A DNA stretch of 64,000 bases from Lelliottia nimipressuralis (GCF_004115925.1 NZ_SDDX01000005.1:1-64000), one strand, 5' to 3'. Positions 51,003-60,766 are shown, numbered from the stretch's first letter. The notes: generated by a model not told the origin, from the letters alone. Translations and numbers: made by a program.

Positions 51003-51617
51003 TTAGCGATACAACGGTTTGTCGGCGACCGGGATTAACAGGGAGGATTGCCAACTGGCCAGCGTCTGGCGGGCAAGCTGAGCAAGGCCGACGTAAAACG
51101 GATGACCTGCTTCTTCAATGAACACCGTCAAAAAGCGCTGGCTCCACGGCAGCAAATGCCATGCCAGGAGTTGATCGCGCTCGGCGTCGCGTCCATTTTC
51201 GGCAAGCCAGGCGGCCAGCATCAGCAGCGTGCCGAAATGGTCTTCCGGCTCGTTTTGCTGTACCTCGAAAGCGATGGCGTTTTCCCGCATCCACTTGCGC
51301 AGGGCCAGCGTCGAATCGCCAAACAGCACCGATTCACGATCGAGCCACACGGAACCCCATGGCGGCGCAGGCAACGCCCACGGGCCGATGAACAGACGCT
51401 GCCAGGCATCCGCCAGCGGCTCGTCGGTGGTGGTGCGCAAGGTCTCAGCGATGGGCCGTAAATCGTCCTGCGTCAGCGGCCAGTCCAGGTGCCAGTCGCT
51501 GGTGGTCAGCGCTGACACCAGCGGAGCGGCCTGCTCGCTGTCGGGTGAGAAATAAAACAAGGCTCCCAACACCCGGGCACTCAGTGCGAAAGATTCGCGC
51601 GGTAACACTTCATTCAT
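51003..51617 (-). CDS. dmsD: Tat proofreading chaperone DmsD
   Basis: 204 residues of the TorD/DmsD family, all-helical, with the family segments FALSARVLGALFYFSPDSE and LFIGPWALPAPPWGSVWLD. Binds the twin-arginine leader of the molybdoenzyme subunit until cofactor is loaded. It follows ynfE after 12 bases, without the ynfF, ynfG and ynfH genes found between them in E. coli. Confidence 0.92.
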   Translation of the reverse strand: MNEVLPRESFALSARVLGALFYFSPDSEQAAPLVSALTTSDWHLDWPLTQDDLRPIAETLRTTTDEPLADAWQRLFIGPWALPAPPWGSVWLDRESVLFGDSTLALRKWMRENAIAFEVQQNEPEDHFGTLLMLAAWLAENGRDAERDQLLAWHLLPWSQRFLTVFIEEAGHPFYVGLAQLARQTLASWQSSLLIPVADKPLYR

Positions 51618-51629
51618 AACAACGTTCCT

Positions 51630-54068
51630 TTAAACCTTCTCGATCTGCACCAGGTTGGTGTGCTGCGGGTTGCCTTTCGCCAGCGGCGACGGGCGGTGTG
51701 TGGTCAGGGTGTTGATGCACGAACCGTGATCGACACGATCACCGCTCATATTCGCATCGTGCCATGCGCCCTGGCCCATCGCGCTGACGCCAGGCATGAT
51801 GCGCGGCGTCACTTTTACCGGAATACGCACCTCGCCACGGGCGTTAAACACCCGCACCAGATCGCCATTTTTAATGCCGCGCTGATCGGCATCGACCGGG
51901 TTAAGCCACACTTCCTGACGGCAGGCGGCCTGTAAGATATCAATATTGCCATAGCTGGAGTGGGTGCGAGCCTTAAAGTGGAAACCAAACAACTGCAGCG
52001 GGAACTTGCTGCGCTCCGGAGCGTCCCAGCCGTCAAAGGTTGAGGCGTACACCGGCAACGGACTGATAGTTTCATCTTTTTCCAGCTCCCAGCTGCTGGC
52101 AATTTTCGCCAGCTGGCTGGAGTAGATCTCAATTTTGCCCGACGGCGTTTTCAGCGGATTGGCCTGCGGGTCGTCGCGGAATTGCTTGTACGCCACAAAG
52201 TGGCCGTTCGGATCTTTGCGCTTATAAATGCCCATCTCTTTGAGGGCGTCGTAGGAGGGCAGCTGTGGATCTTTCTCAAGCATTTTCGCGTACAGCAATT
52301 TTAGCCACTCTTCCTGCGTACGCCCTTCGGTGAACTGCTGATAGACATCCGGTCCCAGGCGCTTCGCCACTTCGCTCATGATCCAGTAGATCGGTTTACG
52401 TTCAAATTTCGGCGCGGTGACGGGCTGGAGGAAAATCAGATAGCCCATGTTACCCGCGTAGTCGTTAGGAATAATATCTTCCTGTTCGACGGTCATCAGA
52501 TCGGGCAGCAGAATATCGGCGTATTTCGCCGACGAGGTCATAAAGTTATCGATCACCACAATGGTTTCGCACAGGCTTTCGTCCTGCAAAATATCGTGGG
52601 TTTTGTTGATATCCGAATGCTGGTTGGTGATGGTGTTACCGGCATAGTTCCAGATGAATTTAATCGGCACATCCAGCTTATCTTTGCCGCGCACACCGTC
52701 GCGGGTGGCGGTCATTTCCGGGCCACGCACAATGGCATCGGTCCAGCTGAAGCAGGAGATCTGGGTTTTGACCGGGTTATCCGGGAGCGGCATCCGCTCA
52801 ATGGTGATGGTGTAGGTGGATTCACGGGCACCGCTGTTACCGCCGTTGATCCCCACATTGCCGGTCAGAATGGGCAGCATGGCGATGGCGCGGGATGTCA
52901 GTTCGCCATTGGCCTGACGCTGTGGTCCCCATCCCTGGCAGATATATGCCGGTTTCGTGCTGCCAATTTCACGGGCGAGTTTGATGATTCTGTCGGCGGG
53001 AATACCGGTGATGCGTGACGCCCATTGCGGCGTTTTGGCCGTACCGTCTTCGCCCTGGCCGAGAATATAGGCTTTGTAGTGGCCGTTTGCGGGCGCATCG
53101 GCGGGCAGCGTTTTTTCGTCGTAGCCGACGCAATAGGTGTCGAGGAAGGGCTGATCGACCAGGTTTTCGTCGATTAACACCCAGGCGATACCCGCGACCA
53201 GCGCGGCGTCGGTGCCTGGGCGGATCGGAATCCACTCATCTTCGCGTCCTGCGGCGGTATCGGTATAGCGCGGATCGATGACGATCATGCGCGCATTTGA
53301 GCGTTCACGCGCCTGTTCCAGAAAATAGGTGATCCCGCCTCCGCTCATACGCGTTTCCGCCGGATTGTTGCCAAACATCACCACCAGTTTGGTGTTTTCG
53401 ATATCCGAGGTGCTGTTGCCGTCGTTGGAGCCGTAGGTGTAAGGCATGGCGCAGGCGATTTGCGCGGTGCTGTAGGTGCCGTAGTGGCTGAGAAATCCGC
53501 CGTAGCAGTTCATCAGTCGCGCCACCAGCGAGGCATACGGCGAGGAGCGGGTAATGTTGCCGCCGACGATACCGGAGGAGTAGTTGATATACACGGCTTC
53601 GTTGCCGTATTTCTCCACCACGCCTTTCAGACTGCGGGTGATCGTATCAAGGGCTTCATCCCAGCTGATACGCTCAAACTTGCCTTCACCGCGCTTGCCG
53701 ACGCGTTTCATTGGATAGTTAAGACGGTCGGGATGGTTGATTCTGCGGCGGATCGAGCGGCCACGCAAACAGGCGCGCACCTGATGATTGCCGTAGATAT
53801 CCTCGCCGGTGTTGTCGGTTTCAACCCAGTAAACTTCGTCGTCGCGGACGTGTAGTCGCAGGGCGCAGCGGCTGCCACAGTTCACTGAACAGGCGCCCCA
53901 GACCACTTTATCCGCGGCAGGCTGTACCGCCTGTTGTACGGCAGCAGCGGCACTTTTCAGGCCGAAGGGTAGTGAAATCCCTCCGGCAGCGAGCGCCAGA
54001 GAGCCAATTGCAGTGGATTTAACGAGAGTTCGACGGCTGATCCCGCCGTGATGTTCGATATCGGACAT
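51630..54068 (-). CDS. ynfE: Molybdopterin oxidoreductase YnfE (DmsA-like, selenate/DMSO type)
   Basis: 812-residue catalytic subunit. Twin-arginine leader SRRTLVKSTAIGSLALAAGG at the N-terminus; [4Fe-4S] motif CSVNCGSRC plus a fourth Cys in VRACLRG; bis-MGD domains throughout; ends HTNLVQIEKV, so full length. Closer to E. coli YnfE than YnfF. The normal partners, the Fe-S subunit (DmsB/YnfG) and the anchor (DmsC/YnfH), are not encoded next to it. The SD lies in a perfect stem (54070-54137), and an FNR-like box lies upstream. Confidence 0.93.
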   Translation of the reverse strand: MSDIEHHGGISRRTLVKSTAIGSLALAAGGISLPFGLKSAAAAVQQAVQPAADKVVWGACSVNCGSRCALRLHVRDDEVYWVETDNTGEDIYGNHQVRACLRGRSIRRRINHPDRLNYPMKRVGKRGEGKFERISWDEALDTITRSLKGVVEKYGNEAVYINYSSGIVGGNITRSSPYASLVARLMNCYGGFLSHYGTYSTAQIACAMPYTYGSNDGNSTSDIENTKLVVMFGNNPAETRMSGGGITYFLEQARERSNARMIVIDPRYTDTAAGREDEWIPIRPGTDAALVAGIAWVLIDENLVDQPFLDTYCVGYDEKTLPADAPANGHYKAYILGQGEDGTAKTPQWASRITGIPADRIIKLAREIGSTKPAYICQGWGPQRQANGELTSRAIAMLPILTGNVGINGGNSGARESTYTITIERMPLPDNPVKTQISCFSWTDAIVRGPEMTATRDGVRGKDKLDVPIKFIWNYAGNTITNQHSDINKTHDILQDESLCETIVVIDNFMTSSAKYADILLPDLMTVEQEDIIPNDYAGNMGYLIFLQPVTAPKFERKPIYWIMSEVAKRLGPDVYQQFTEGRTQEEWLKLLYAKMLEKDPQLPSYDALKEMGIYKRKDPNGHFVAYKQFRDDPQANPLKTPSGKIEIYSSQLAKIASSWELEKDETISPLPVYASTFDGWDAPERSKFPLQLFGFHFKARTHSSYGNIDILQAACRQEVWLNPVDADQRGIKNGDLVRVFNARGEVRIPVKVTPRIMPGVSAMGQGAWHDANMSGDRVDHGSCINTLTTHRPSPLAKGNPQHTNLVQIEKV

Positions 54069-54069
54069 G

Positions 54070-54137
54070 ACTCACTCCATCTTTGTCATTGCGTAGGGTT
54101 TTACCCGCGATAAGAACCGGGTAATGATGGAGTGAGT
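54070..54137 (-). repeat. Inverted repeat covering the ynfE ribosome binding site
   Basis: In the mRNA ACTCACTCCATC (54137-54126) can pair over 12 bp with GATGGAGTGAGT (54081-54070); the latter includes the SD and ends one base before the ATG. Within the 44-base spacer ACCCG/CGGGT can form a small inner stem. The same layout precedes bioD2. Confidence 0.78.
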
Positions 54138-54162
54138 TTTACCTATTCAGGGGTAATAAACA

Positions 54163-54176
54163 TTAATCCTTATCAA
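54163..54176 (-). promoter_or_regulatory. Candidate FNR box of ynfE
   Basis: Reading toward ynfE, TTGATAAGGATTAA matches TTGAT-N4-ATCAA with one mismatch, 95 bp before the start. ynfE expression is FNR-activated in E. coli. Confidence 0.55.
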
Positions 54177-54200
54177 GCTAAGGGAATTCCCGCAGATAAA

Positions 54201-54506
54201 TTACTGCGGTTCGTTCGGCGCATTGTCTTGCGTCCCCGCGCCACCCGCAGGTGCGCTGCTGCTGCCGGTACGGGTGTAGAGAATTTTAAAGGTATCGTTC
54301 GCGCAATGTCCCACCACCTGCGCATCCGCCTGGTCGGCCTGATCGTTTGGCACAATGTTCAGGCTAAAACCGGATTCAGGCACGCCGTTATTGATAATGC
54401 GTTGCTGAATATCACTTTTCACGCGCTCGCACGAGTCGGGGGCAGCCAGAACAGCAGGGGAAATGCCTGCTAACAGCAGCGCGGTAATCCAGGGTAACCG
54501 TTTCAT
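54201..54506 (-). CDS. ynfD: DUF1161 periplasmic protein YnfD
   Basis: 101 residues, signal peptide (ISPAVLA|APDS) and the DUF1161 core SCERVKSDIQQRIINNGVPESGF, then VVGHCANDTFKILYTR; two Cys could form a disulfide. Start at MKRLPWITA by comparison with E. coli. Function unknown. Confidence 0.9.
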   Translation of the reverse strand: MKRLPWITALLLAGISPAVLAAPDSCERVKSDIQQRIINNGVPESGFSLNIVPNDQADQADAQVVGHCANDTFKILYTRTGSSSAPAGGAGTQDNAPNEPQ

Positions 54507-54842
54507 GTGTGGCTCCTTCTCTCTGTGTGTAAGTCTTATTTTAGCAGGCATAATGTAAATAGTTGTATTGCCGCGAAATTTTCTGAAAAATCCGAGAGCG
54601 AATTAAATTCTGGTTAAGTGCACGTTGTGATTATTTAAGCGAGCGATGAGTAGCCTTCTAATAAATCCATTCGTTGGCCATATTCCTGTACATTATTTAT
54701 TTGAATGTGGATTTTAATTTCCAGCGTCGTCAATGAAAATAAAATTGAGCGAGTGGCTTATTTAATTATGCCCGTTAGGCTTATTGGCTGACGTTTCATT
54801 TTAATTCTGTACTTTTAAATTTTACGGAACAGGAGAAATAAA
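54507..54842. other. Intergenic region ynfD-methyltransferase (336 bp)
   Basis: AT-rich, with divergent start sites at both ends. No ORF, RNA or clear operator was recognised. GGAACAGGAGAA before 54843 is the methyltransferase SD. Confidence 0.5.
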
Positions 54843-55874
54843 ATGTTAAGCCAAAAAAGTTTGACGGAAAAAGAGCGTCAGGATGGAATGTATGTGTTAG
54901 AGCAGTGCATGGGATTTGTCTGGCAGGCTGCCCTGCGTACCGCTGCGTTATTACGGGTTGCGGATCATCTTAAAGACGAAGATAAAACCGCAGAGCAGCT
55001 CGCGCACGAGCTAAATGTCGATGCCGGGTATCTGTATCGGGTTATGCGAACCCTGGCCTCTCGCGAAGTGTTTAGCATGACTGAAGATGGCCTGTTTACC
55101 CTGACCCCCGCCGCACAGTTTTTGCGGTCTGACACCCCTTACTCCTTGCGCGAAGCCGTGCTGATGTTAACGGATAAAACCCTCTGGCAGCCCGCCGGGG
55201 AGATGACGGATATCGTAAAAGGCAGGCCGGTCTTTAACGAATTATTTGGCATGCCGTTTTATGAGTACTGGGGAACGAAAAAAACACCGTCAGGCGACGA
55301 CGGTTTTCATGCCGGGATGGCCTCGATGTCGAGCGTCGAAAACGACATGCTGGCCGATAATTATCATTTCCCGGAAAATGCCACGGTGGTTGATATAGCC
55401 GGTGGGCTGGGGAATCTTTTATTGACGGTTTTGCGGCGTAATCCCACTCTGCACGGTATTTTATTTGATCGCGATAACGTGGTTAGCGAAAACAGTTTGC
55501 ATTTATTAGGCAATACATCCCGCTGGGAAACCATAGCAGGGAGTTTTTTTGAAGCCTGCCCGGTGGCGGATATTTATATGCTGAAATATATTTTGATGGA
55601 CTGGCCAGATGAAAAAGCCAGTCAGATATTACATACCTGTCGTAAAGCGATGAAAGCCAGTTCCCGCTTAATAATTCTGGAGCCGCTGATCAAAGAGCAA
55701 GATAACGAGCAGGGAAGGTATGAAATTGATCTTCTCTTGCTGTCGGGTTTCGACGGCGGACGTGCTCGCACCGAGAAAGAGTATGCAGACTTGTTAGGTC
55801 ACGCCGGGCTGAAGATAAACCGGGTGATCCACACACCGTCCTATTTATCCATTGTGGAGGCGGTACCGGCCTGA
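54843..55874 (+). CDS. SAM-dependent O-methyltransferase (Methyltransf_2 type)
   Basis: 343 residues: an N-terminal dimerisation/winged-helix part (VADHLKDEDKTAEQLAHELNVDAGYLYRVMRTLAS) and a Rossmann domain with SAM motif VVDIAGGLGNLLLTVL, then LKYILMDWPDEKASQILHTCR. The family methylates hydroxyls of phenols, polyketides or similar small molecules; substrate unknown. Not in E. coli K-12 at this locus; lies between ynfD and ynfC. AT-richer than its neighbours, so it may be acquired. Confidence 0.85.
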   Translation: MLSQKSLTEKERQDGMYVLEQCMGFVWQAALRTAALLRVADHLKDEDKTAEQLAHELNVDAGYLYRVMRTLASREVFSMTEDGLFTLTPAAQFLRSDTPYSLREAVLMLTDKTLWQPAGEMTDIVKGRPVFNELFGMPFYEYWGTKKTPSGDDGFHAGMASMSSVENDMLADNYHFPENATVVDIAGGLGNLLLTVLRRNPTLHGILFDRDNVVSENSLHLLGNTSRWETIAGSFFEACPVADIYMLKYILMDWPDEKASQILHTCRKAMKASSRLIILEPLIKEQDNEQGRYEIDLLLLSGFDGGRARTEKEYADLLGHAGLKINRVIHTPSYLSIVEAVPA

Positions 55875-55982
55875 CGAGTCGCCGGGCTCACAAATGTCAT
55901 CATTGCTGCTGTGTTTCGCTAAAAAGTAACCCTCTGTATTTGCTAATATGTGAGGTAATAATGTTCACGCATCGGTGAGAAT

Positions 55983-56693
55983 GTGAAGAAACTAGCAGTA
56001 ATGATTGCGCTGACAGGCGTGCTGGCGGGGTGTGATAACGCCTCCGCGCCGCTGTCGTTTACGCCGGAGATGGCCAGCTTTTCGAACGAATTTGATTTTG
56101 ATCCCCTGCGCGGGCCGGTAAAAGACTTCACCCAGACGCTGTTCAATGAGAAAGGGGAAGTGAGTAAACGCGTCACAGGATCGCTCTCGCAGGAGGGGTG
56201 TTTCGATACCCTGGAGTTGCACGATCTGGACGCGAACACCGGCGTGGCGCTGGTGCTGGACGCCAATTTTTATCTGGATGCAGAAACCCAGCAGCAAAAA
56301 ATCAAGCTGCAGGGAAAATGCCAGCTGGCTGAGCTGCCCTCGGCGGGCGTGACATGGGATACAGACGATAACGGATTTATCGTCACGGCACACGGGAAGG
56401 CGATGGAAGTGAAGTACCGCTACGACGCTGACGGCTATCCGCTGGGTAAAACCACAGTGTCTGGCGATCAGCATCTGTCGGTGTCGGCCACCCCGTCGAA
56501 CGATAAGCGCAAAAAACTCGATTACTCTGCGGTCAGCCTGCTTAACGACAAACCGCTTGGGTCGGTGAAACAGAGCTGTGATTACGATCGCCACAATAAC
56601 CCGGTAAGTTGCGAGTTACATATTGTGGATGACAGCGTGAAACCGGCGGTGGCGCACAAGTACACCATTAAAAACAGTATTGAATATTACTGA
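55983..56693 (+). CDS. ynfC: Lipoprotein YnfC (UPF0257)
   Basis: 236 residues from GTG. Lipoprotein signal with lipobox LAGC (Cys17). The mature part (LSFTPEMASFSNEFDFDPLRGPVKDFTQTL) matches E. coli YnfC closely. Role unknown. Confidence 0.92.
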   Translation: MKKLAVMIALTGVLAGCDNASAPLSFTPEMASFSNEFDFDPLRGPVKDFTQTLFNEKGEVSKRVTGSLSQEGCFDTLELHDLDANTGVALVLDANFYLDAETQQQKIKLQGKCQLAELPSAGVTWDTDDNGFIVTAHGKAMEVKYRYDADGYPLGKTTVSGDQHLSVSATPSNDKRKKLDYSAVSLLNDKPLGSVKQSCDYDRHNNPVSCELHIVDDSVKPAVAHKYTIKNSIEYY

Positions 56694-56747
56694 CTGGCAG
56701 GCGTTTAAGCCGGGTGGGGCGAAGCCGCTACCCGGCGTAAAAACGCG

Positions 56748-57308
56748 TCACTGTGCGGTGGGTTTCAGAAGCTGGCTTCCGGTCGCTCTGTGTTCTGCCA
56801 GGTAGCGATCCTGGAAAATACACATGCGAATGGTGTTGCGGTACTCGCCGTTGATAAAGAACTCATGAATCAGTTCGCCTTCAACCATAAACCCGAGTTT
56901 ACGGTAAATATGGATGGCTTTTTCATTCTCTTTATCGACGATCAGATACAGCTTATACAGGTTGAGCACCGTAAATCCGTAATCCATCGCCAGTTTCGCC
57001 GCCCGGGTGGCAAGGCCTTTCCCCTGGTATTCCGGCGAAATAATGATCTGAAACTCCGCCCGGCGGTGGACGTGGTTAATCTCAACCAGTTCGACCAGAC
57101 CGGCTTTTTCTCCGTTGCACTCGACAACGAAACGGCGCTCGCTCTGGTCGTGAATATGTTTATCGTACAGATCCGACAGCTCAACAAACGCCTCGTAAGG
57201 CTCTTCGAACCAGTAACGCATGACGCTGGCGTTATTATCGAGCTGGTGAACGAAGCGCAAATCCTCGCGCTCCAGCGGTCTGAGTTTTACCGTTAACGGG
57301 CTGGCCAT
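56748..57308 (-). CDS. speG: Spermidine N1-acetyltransferase SpeG
   Basis: 186-residue GNAT-fold enzyme that acetylates spermidine (and spermine) with acetyl-CoA. The acetyl-CoA loop is in [18 protein letters not shown], with catalytic Tyr in [22 protein letters not shown]. The start at 57308 (AAGGA five bases upstream) gives the E. coli length. With mdtJI (29 kb away) it limits spermidine toxicity. Confidence 0.96.
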   Translation of the reverse strand: MASPLTVKLRPLEREDLRFVHQLDNNASVMRYWFEEPYEAFVELSDLYDKHIHDQSERRFVVECNGEKAGLVELVEINHVHRRAEFQIIISPEYQGKGLATRAAKLAMDYGFTVLNLYKLYLIVDKENEKAIHIYRKLGFMVEGELIHEFFINGEYRNTIRMCIFQDRYLAEHRATGSQLLKPTAQ

Positions 57309-57332
57309 AATCATCCTTTCTGGCTGTCGAAA

Positions 57333-57671
57333 TTAAGGCGCGACCGAACGACCGGTACGACGATCCAGGCAGCGCAGGGTATTCGGTTCCCAGTAAGCAT
57401 TCACGTTCGCGCTTTGCTGGCATTTATCACGCATATCAAAAGCGACATCATCTTTGTCCCACTCTTTTTCAACGCGTTTATTAACTTTATGGCGAAGACT
57501 GCGGGTGTCATTCCATTGTTCTTTATCCATTGCGGCATTCTGACGGCTCTGCGCGCTGTCACCCGACTCAATGATCAGTTTGCTGGTGTTGGCGGAGGCG
57601 GGGGCCGTAAAGGCGAACGCCGTCAGGGAGAGCATGGCCGCCAGACAGAAGCGTTTGCGTAATGTACTCAT
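57333..57671 (-). CDS. ynfB: DUF1283 periplasmic protein YnfB
   Basis: 112 residues, signal peptide ([11 protein letters not shown]) and the DUF1283 body [24 protein letters not shown] ... [16 protein letters not shown]. Two Cys. Function unknown. Upstream of speG on the same strand. Confidence 0.9.
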   Translation of the reverse strand: MSTLRKRFCLAAMLSLTAFAFTAPASANTSKLIIESGDSAQSRQNAAMDKEQWNDTRSLRHKVNKRVEKEWDKDDVAFDMRDKCQQSANVNAYWEPNTLRCLDRRTGRSVAP

Positions 57672-57810
57672 TGCATGTTCCTTGTAGTGGGTTTACCCAG
57701 GGTCAATTCTACACCAATCTGAAAAGGTGGCATACCCACGCGGCAGGCAGGGTAATGGTCGCGTCATTATCGCGTATCATGGTTAAACCTATTCTCACTC
57801 ACTCGTCAAA

Positions 57811-58137
57811 ATGATTAAAACAACCTTACTTTTCTTTGCGACCGCGCTGTGCGAAATCCTCGGCTGCTTCCTGCCGTACCTGTGGCTGAAACGTGGGGCA
57901 TCGGTATTGCTATTACTTCCGGCGGGGATCGCGCTGGCGCTGTTTGTCTGGCTATTGACGTTACACCCGGCGGCCAGCGGGCGCGTTTATGCCGCTTACG
58001 GCGGTGTTTATGTCTGCACGGCGCTTGTCTGGCTGCGGGTGGTCGATGGCGTGAAGCTCAGCGCCTACGACTGGGCAGGCGCGCTGATTGCACTGTGTGG
58101 GATGTTGATCATCGTGGCAGGCTGGGGGCGCACATAA
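57811..58137 (+). CDS. ynfA: Inner-membrane protein YnfA (UPF0060)
   Basis: 108 residues with four membrane helices, SMR-like fold; near-identical to E. coli ([22 protein letters not shown]). Reported as a small drug transporter in some enterics. Confidence 0.92.
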   Translation: MIKTTLLFFATALCEILGCFLPYLWLKRGASVLLLLPAGIALALFVWLLTLHPAASGRVYAAYGGVYVCTALVWLRVVDGVKLSAYDWAGALIALCGMLIIVAGWGRT

Positions 58138-58181
58138 GCGCCTTTGTTTTGTGATCTGTGGAAGATTTTTTGATCACTATA

Positions 58182-58196
58182 CTTGTATGGTAGTTG
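58182..58196. promoter_or_regulatory. 15-bp shared element upstream of rspA
   Basis: CTTGTATGGTAGTTG lies 53 bp before rspA and recurs exactly at 63301-63315 before ydfI. A shared operator for a GntR-type regulator such as RspR (YdfH) is the likely reason. Confidence 0.5.
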
Positions 58197-58248
58197 CGTA
58201 ATTAAGTAAGTTCCTTGCATCACACTGAGCGATGTAAGGAACTGGATC

Positions 58249-59463
58249 ATGAAAATTGTCGGGGCCGAAGTCTTTGTCACCTGCCCGGGTCGTAATTTTG
58301 TCACCCTTAAAATCACCACGGACGACGGGATCGTCGGCCTGGGTGATGCCACCTTAAATGGACGCGAGCTTTCTGTTGCCTCCTATCTGAAAGATCACCT
58401 TTGCCCGCAGCTGATTGGCCGCGATGCGCACCGCATCGAAGATATCTGGCAGTTCTTCTATAAAGGTGCCTACTGGCGGCGCGGGCCAGTCACCATGTCG
58501 GCGATTTCCGCTGTCGATATGGCCCTTTGGGATATCAAAGCTAAAGTCGCCGGTATGCCGCTATATCAGCTGCTGGGCGGTGCATCGCGCGAAGGTGTCA
58601 TGGTTTATTGCCACACTACCGGGCACACCATCGATGATGTGCTGGAAGATTACGCGCGTCACAAAGAGATGGGTTTCAAAGCGATCCGCGTGCAGTGCGG
58701 CGTTCCGGGCATGAAAACCACCTACGGCATGGCGAAAGGGAAAGGGCTGGCCTACGAACCGGCGACCAAGGGCGACTGGCCTGAAGAGCAGCTGTGGTCC
58801 ACGGAAAAATACCTCGATTTCACCCCTAAACTGTTCGACGCCGTGCGTAACCAGTTCGGCTTTAACGAGCATCTTCTGCATGACATGCATCACCGCCTGA
58901 CCCCCATTGAGGCGGCCCGTTTTGGCAAGAGCATCGAACAGTACCGCATGTTCTGGATGGAAGATCCGACGCCCGCCGAAAACCAGGAGTGCTTCCGCCT
59001 TATCCGCCAGCACACGGTCACACCGATTGCCGTCGGGGAGGTGTTCAACAGTATCTGGGACTGCAAACAGCTGATCGAAGAGCAGCTGATCGATTACATC
59101 CGCACCACCATCACCCACGCGGGCGGGATCACCGGGATGCGCCGGATTGCCGATTTCGCCTCGCTTTATCAGGTGCGCACCGGCTCGCACGGCCCGTCGG
59201 ATCTGTCGCCGATTTGCCACGCCGCCGCGCTGCATTTCGACCTGTGGGTGCCAAACTTTGGCGTTCAGGAGTACATGGGCTATTCCGAGCAAATGCTGGA
59301 GGTCTTCCCGCACAGCTGGAGCTTCGATAACGGCTATATGCATCCGGGCGATAAGCCGGGTCTCGGCATTGAGTTTGATGAAAAACTGGCCGCGAAATAT
59401 CCGTACGACCCGGCGTATCTGCCGGTCGCCCGCCTGGAAGATGGCACCTTGTGGAACTGGTAA
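58249..59463 (+). CDS. rspA: D-mannonate dehydratase-type enolase RspA
   Basis: 404-residue enolase-superfamily dehydratase of the ManD type: Mg ligands and catalytic residues in the barrel around [17 protein letters not shown] and [14 protein letters not shown]. Removes water from D-mannonate or similar acid sugars to give 2-keto-3-deoxy acids; E. coli RspA was earlier linked to starvation signalling. First gene of the sugar-acid cluster. Confidence 0.93.
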   Translation: MKIVGAEVFVTCPGRNFVTLKITTDDGIVGLGDATLNGRELSVASYLKDHLCPQLIGRDAHRIEDIWQFFYKGAYWRRGPVTMSAISAVDMALWDIKAKVAGMPLYQLLGGASREGVMVYCHTTGHTIDDVLEDYARHKEMGFKAIRVQCGVPGMKTTYGMAKGKGLAYEPATKGDWPEEQLWSTEKYLDFTPKLFDAVRNQFGFNEHLLHDMHHRLTPIEAARFGKSIEQYRMFWMEDPTPAENQECFRLIRQHTVTPIAVGEVFNSIWDCKQLIEEQLIDYIRTTITHAGGITGMRRIADFASLYQVRTGSHGPSDLSPICHAAALHFDLWVPNFGVQEYMGYSEQMLEVFPHSWSFDNGYMHPGDKPGLGIEFDEKLAAKYPYDPAYLPVARLEDGTLWNW

Positions 59464-59482
59464 ATTGAGATCGGGAGTCCGT

Positions 59483-60766
59483 ATGACAACTGAAACTATC
59501 AGTACAGAAAGTTTAACCAAGCCTGCGCGGATTAAAAAAATCCAGACCCTCACTCTGGTGCTGTTATTCCTGGCAGGGATTGTCAATTTTCTGGACCGCT
59601 CCTCACTGAGCGTGGCTGGTGAAGCCATTCGCGGTGACATGGGGCTGTCGGCAACAGAATTTGGCTTTTTGCTTTCCGCATTTTCACTTTCGTACGGACT
59701 GGCGCAACTGCCTTCCGGCATATTGCTCGATCGCTACGGGCCACGACTGGTGTTAGGCGCAGGCGTGATCTTCTGGTCATTGATGCAGGCTCTGACGGGC
59801 ATGGTGAACTCCTTTAGCCATTTTATCCTGCTGCGCATTGGCTTAGGGATTGGCGAAGCGCCCTTTATGCCTGCCGGGGTGAAATCCATCACTGACTGGT
59901 ATGTGCAAAAAGAGCGGGGGACCGCGCTGGGGATTTTTAACTCATCCACCGTCCTGGGCCAGGCCATTGCGCCACCGATCCTGGTGACAATGCAAATCCT
60001 CTGGGGCTGGCGGGCCATGTTCGTGATCATTGGTCTGCTGGGGGTGATAGTCGGCGTCTGCTGGTACGCCTGGTATCGCAACCGCGCGCAGTTTGCTTTC
60101 CAGCCGGAAGAACGTGAATACCTTTCCGCGCCGGTAAAACCGCGCCCAACGTTACGCTTTAGCGAATGGAGTGCGTTATTCAAACGCCGCACCACCTGGG
60201 GAATGATTTTAGGGTTCTCTGGCGTGAACTACACCGGCTGGTTGTATATCGCCTGGCTGCCCGGCTATCTGCAGGCACAGCAGGGCTTTAGCCTGGCAAA
60301 GACCGGCTGGGTCTCGGCGATCCCGTTCCTGGCGGCAGCCGTCGGGATGTGGGTCAACGGACTGGTGGTCGATGCACTTGCCAAAAAAGGCTATGACCTC
60401 GCCAAAACGCGCAAAACGGCGATTGTGGTGGGGTTGATCCTGTCGGCTTTAGGCACTCTGCTGGTCGTGCAATCGTCGTCCCCGGCGGAAGCCGTCACCT
60501 TTATTTCGTTAGCCCTGTTTTGCGTCCACTTTGCCGGAACCTCCGCGTGGGGCCTGGTACAGGTGATGGTCGCTGAAAGCAAAGTCGCCTCCGTTGCCGC
60601 CATCCAGAACTTCGGCAGCTTTGTTTTTGCCTCGTTCGCGCCAGTCGTGACCGGCTGGATCGTCGATAAAACGCATTCCTTTAATCTCGCCCTGGTTGTC
60701 GCGGCCTGCGTCACCTTTGTTGGGGCGATGTGTTATCTCTTTATTGTTAAACACAGGATTGATTAA
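59483..60766 (+). CDS. MFS transporter, sugar-acid (ACS) family
   Basis: 427 residues with 12 helices. The family motif LSYGLAQLPSGILLDRYGPR stands between helices 2 and 3. ACS-family members import hexuronates, glucarate or galactonate with protons; position between rspA and rspB points to the acid sugar used by them. GGGAG is the SD at 59473. A longer frame upstream (from 59147) overlaps rspA and is a shadow. Not present here in E. coli K-12. Confidence 0.9.
   Translation: MTTETISTESLTKPARIKKIQTLTLVLLFLAGIVNFLDRSSLSVAGEAIRGDMGLSATEFGFLLSAFSLSYGLAQLPSGILLDRYGPRLVLGAGVIFWSLMQALTGMVNSFSHFILLRIGLGIGEAPFMPAGVKSITDWYVQKERGTALGIFNSSTVLGQAIAPPILVTMQILWGWRAMFVIIGLLGVIVGVCWYAWYRNRAQFAFQPEEREYLSAPVKPRPTLRFSEWSALFKRRTTWGMILGFSGVNYTGWLYIAWLPGYLQAQQGFSLAKTGWVSAIPFLAAAVGMWVNGLVVDALAKKGYDLAKTRKTAIVVGLILSALGTLLVVQSSSPAEAVTFISLALFCVHFAGTSAWGLVQVMVAESKVASVAAIQNFGSFVFASFAPVVTGWIVDKTHSFNLALVVAACVTFVGAMCYLFIVKHRID

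Noticed and set aside
59147-59482. N-terminal extension of the MFS gene into rspA
   Set aside because: The extension reads rspA in another frame; the ATG at 59483 has an SD and begins a normal MFS N-terminus.
58561-59721. Long minus-strand ORF (386 codons) opposite rspA
   Set aside because: A shadow of rspA, whose own frame matches a known enzyme over its full length.
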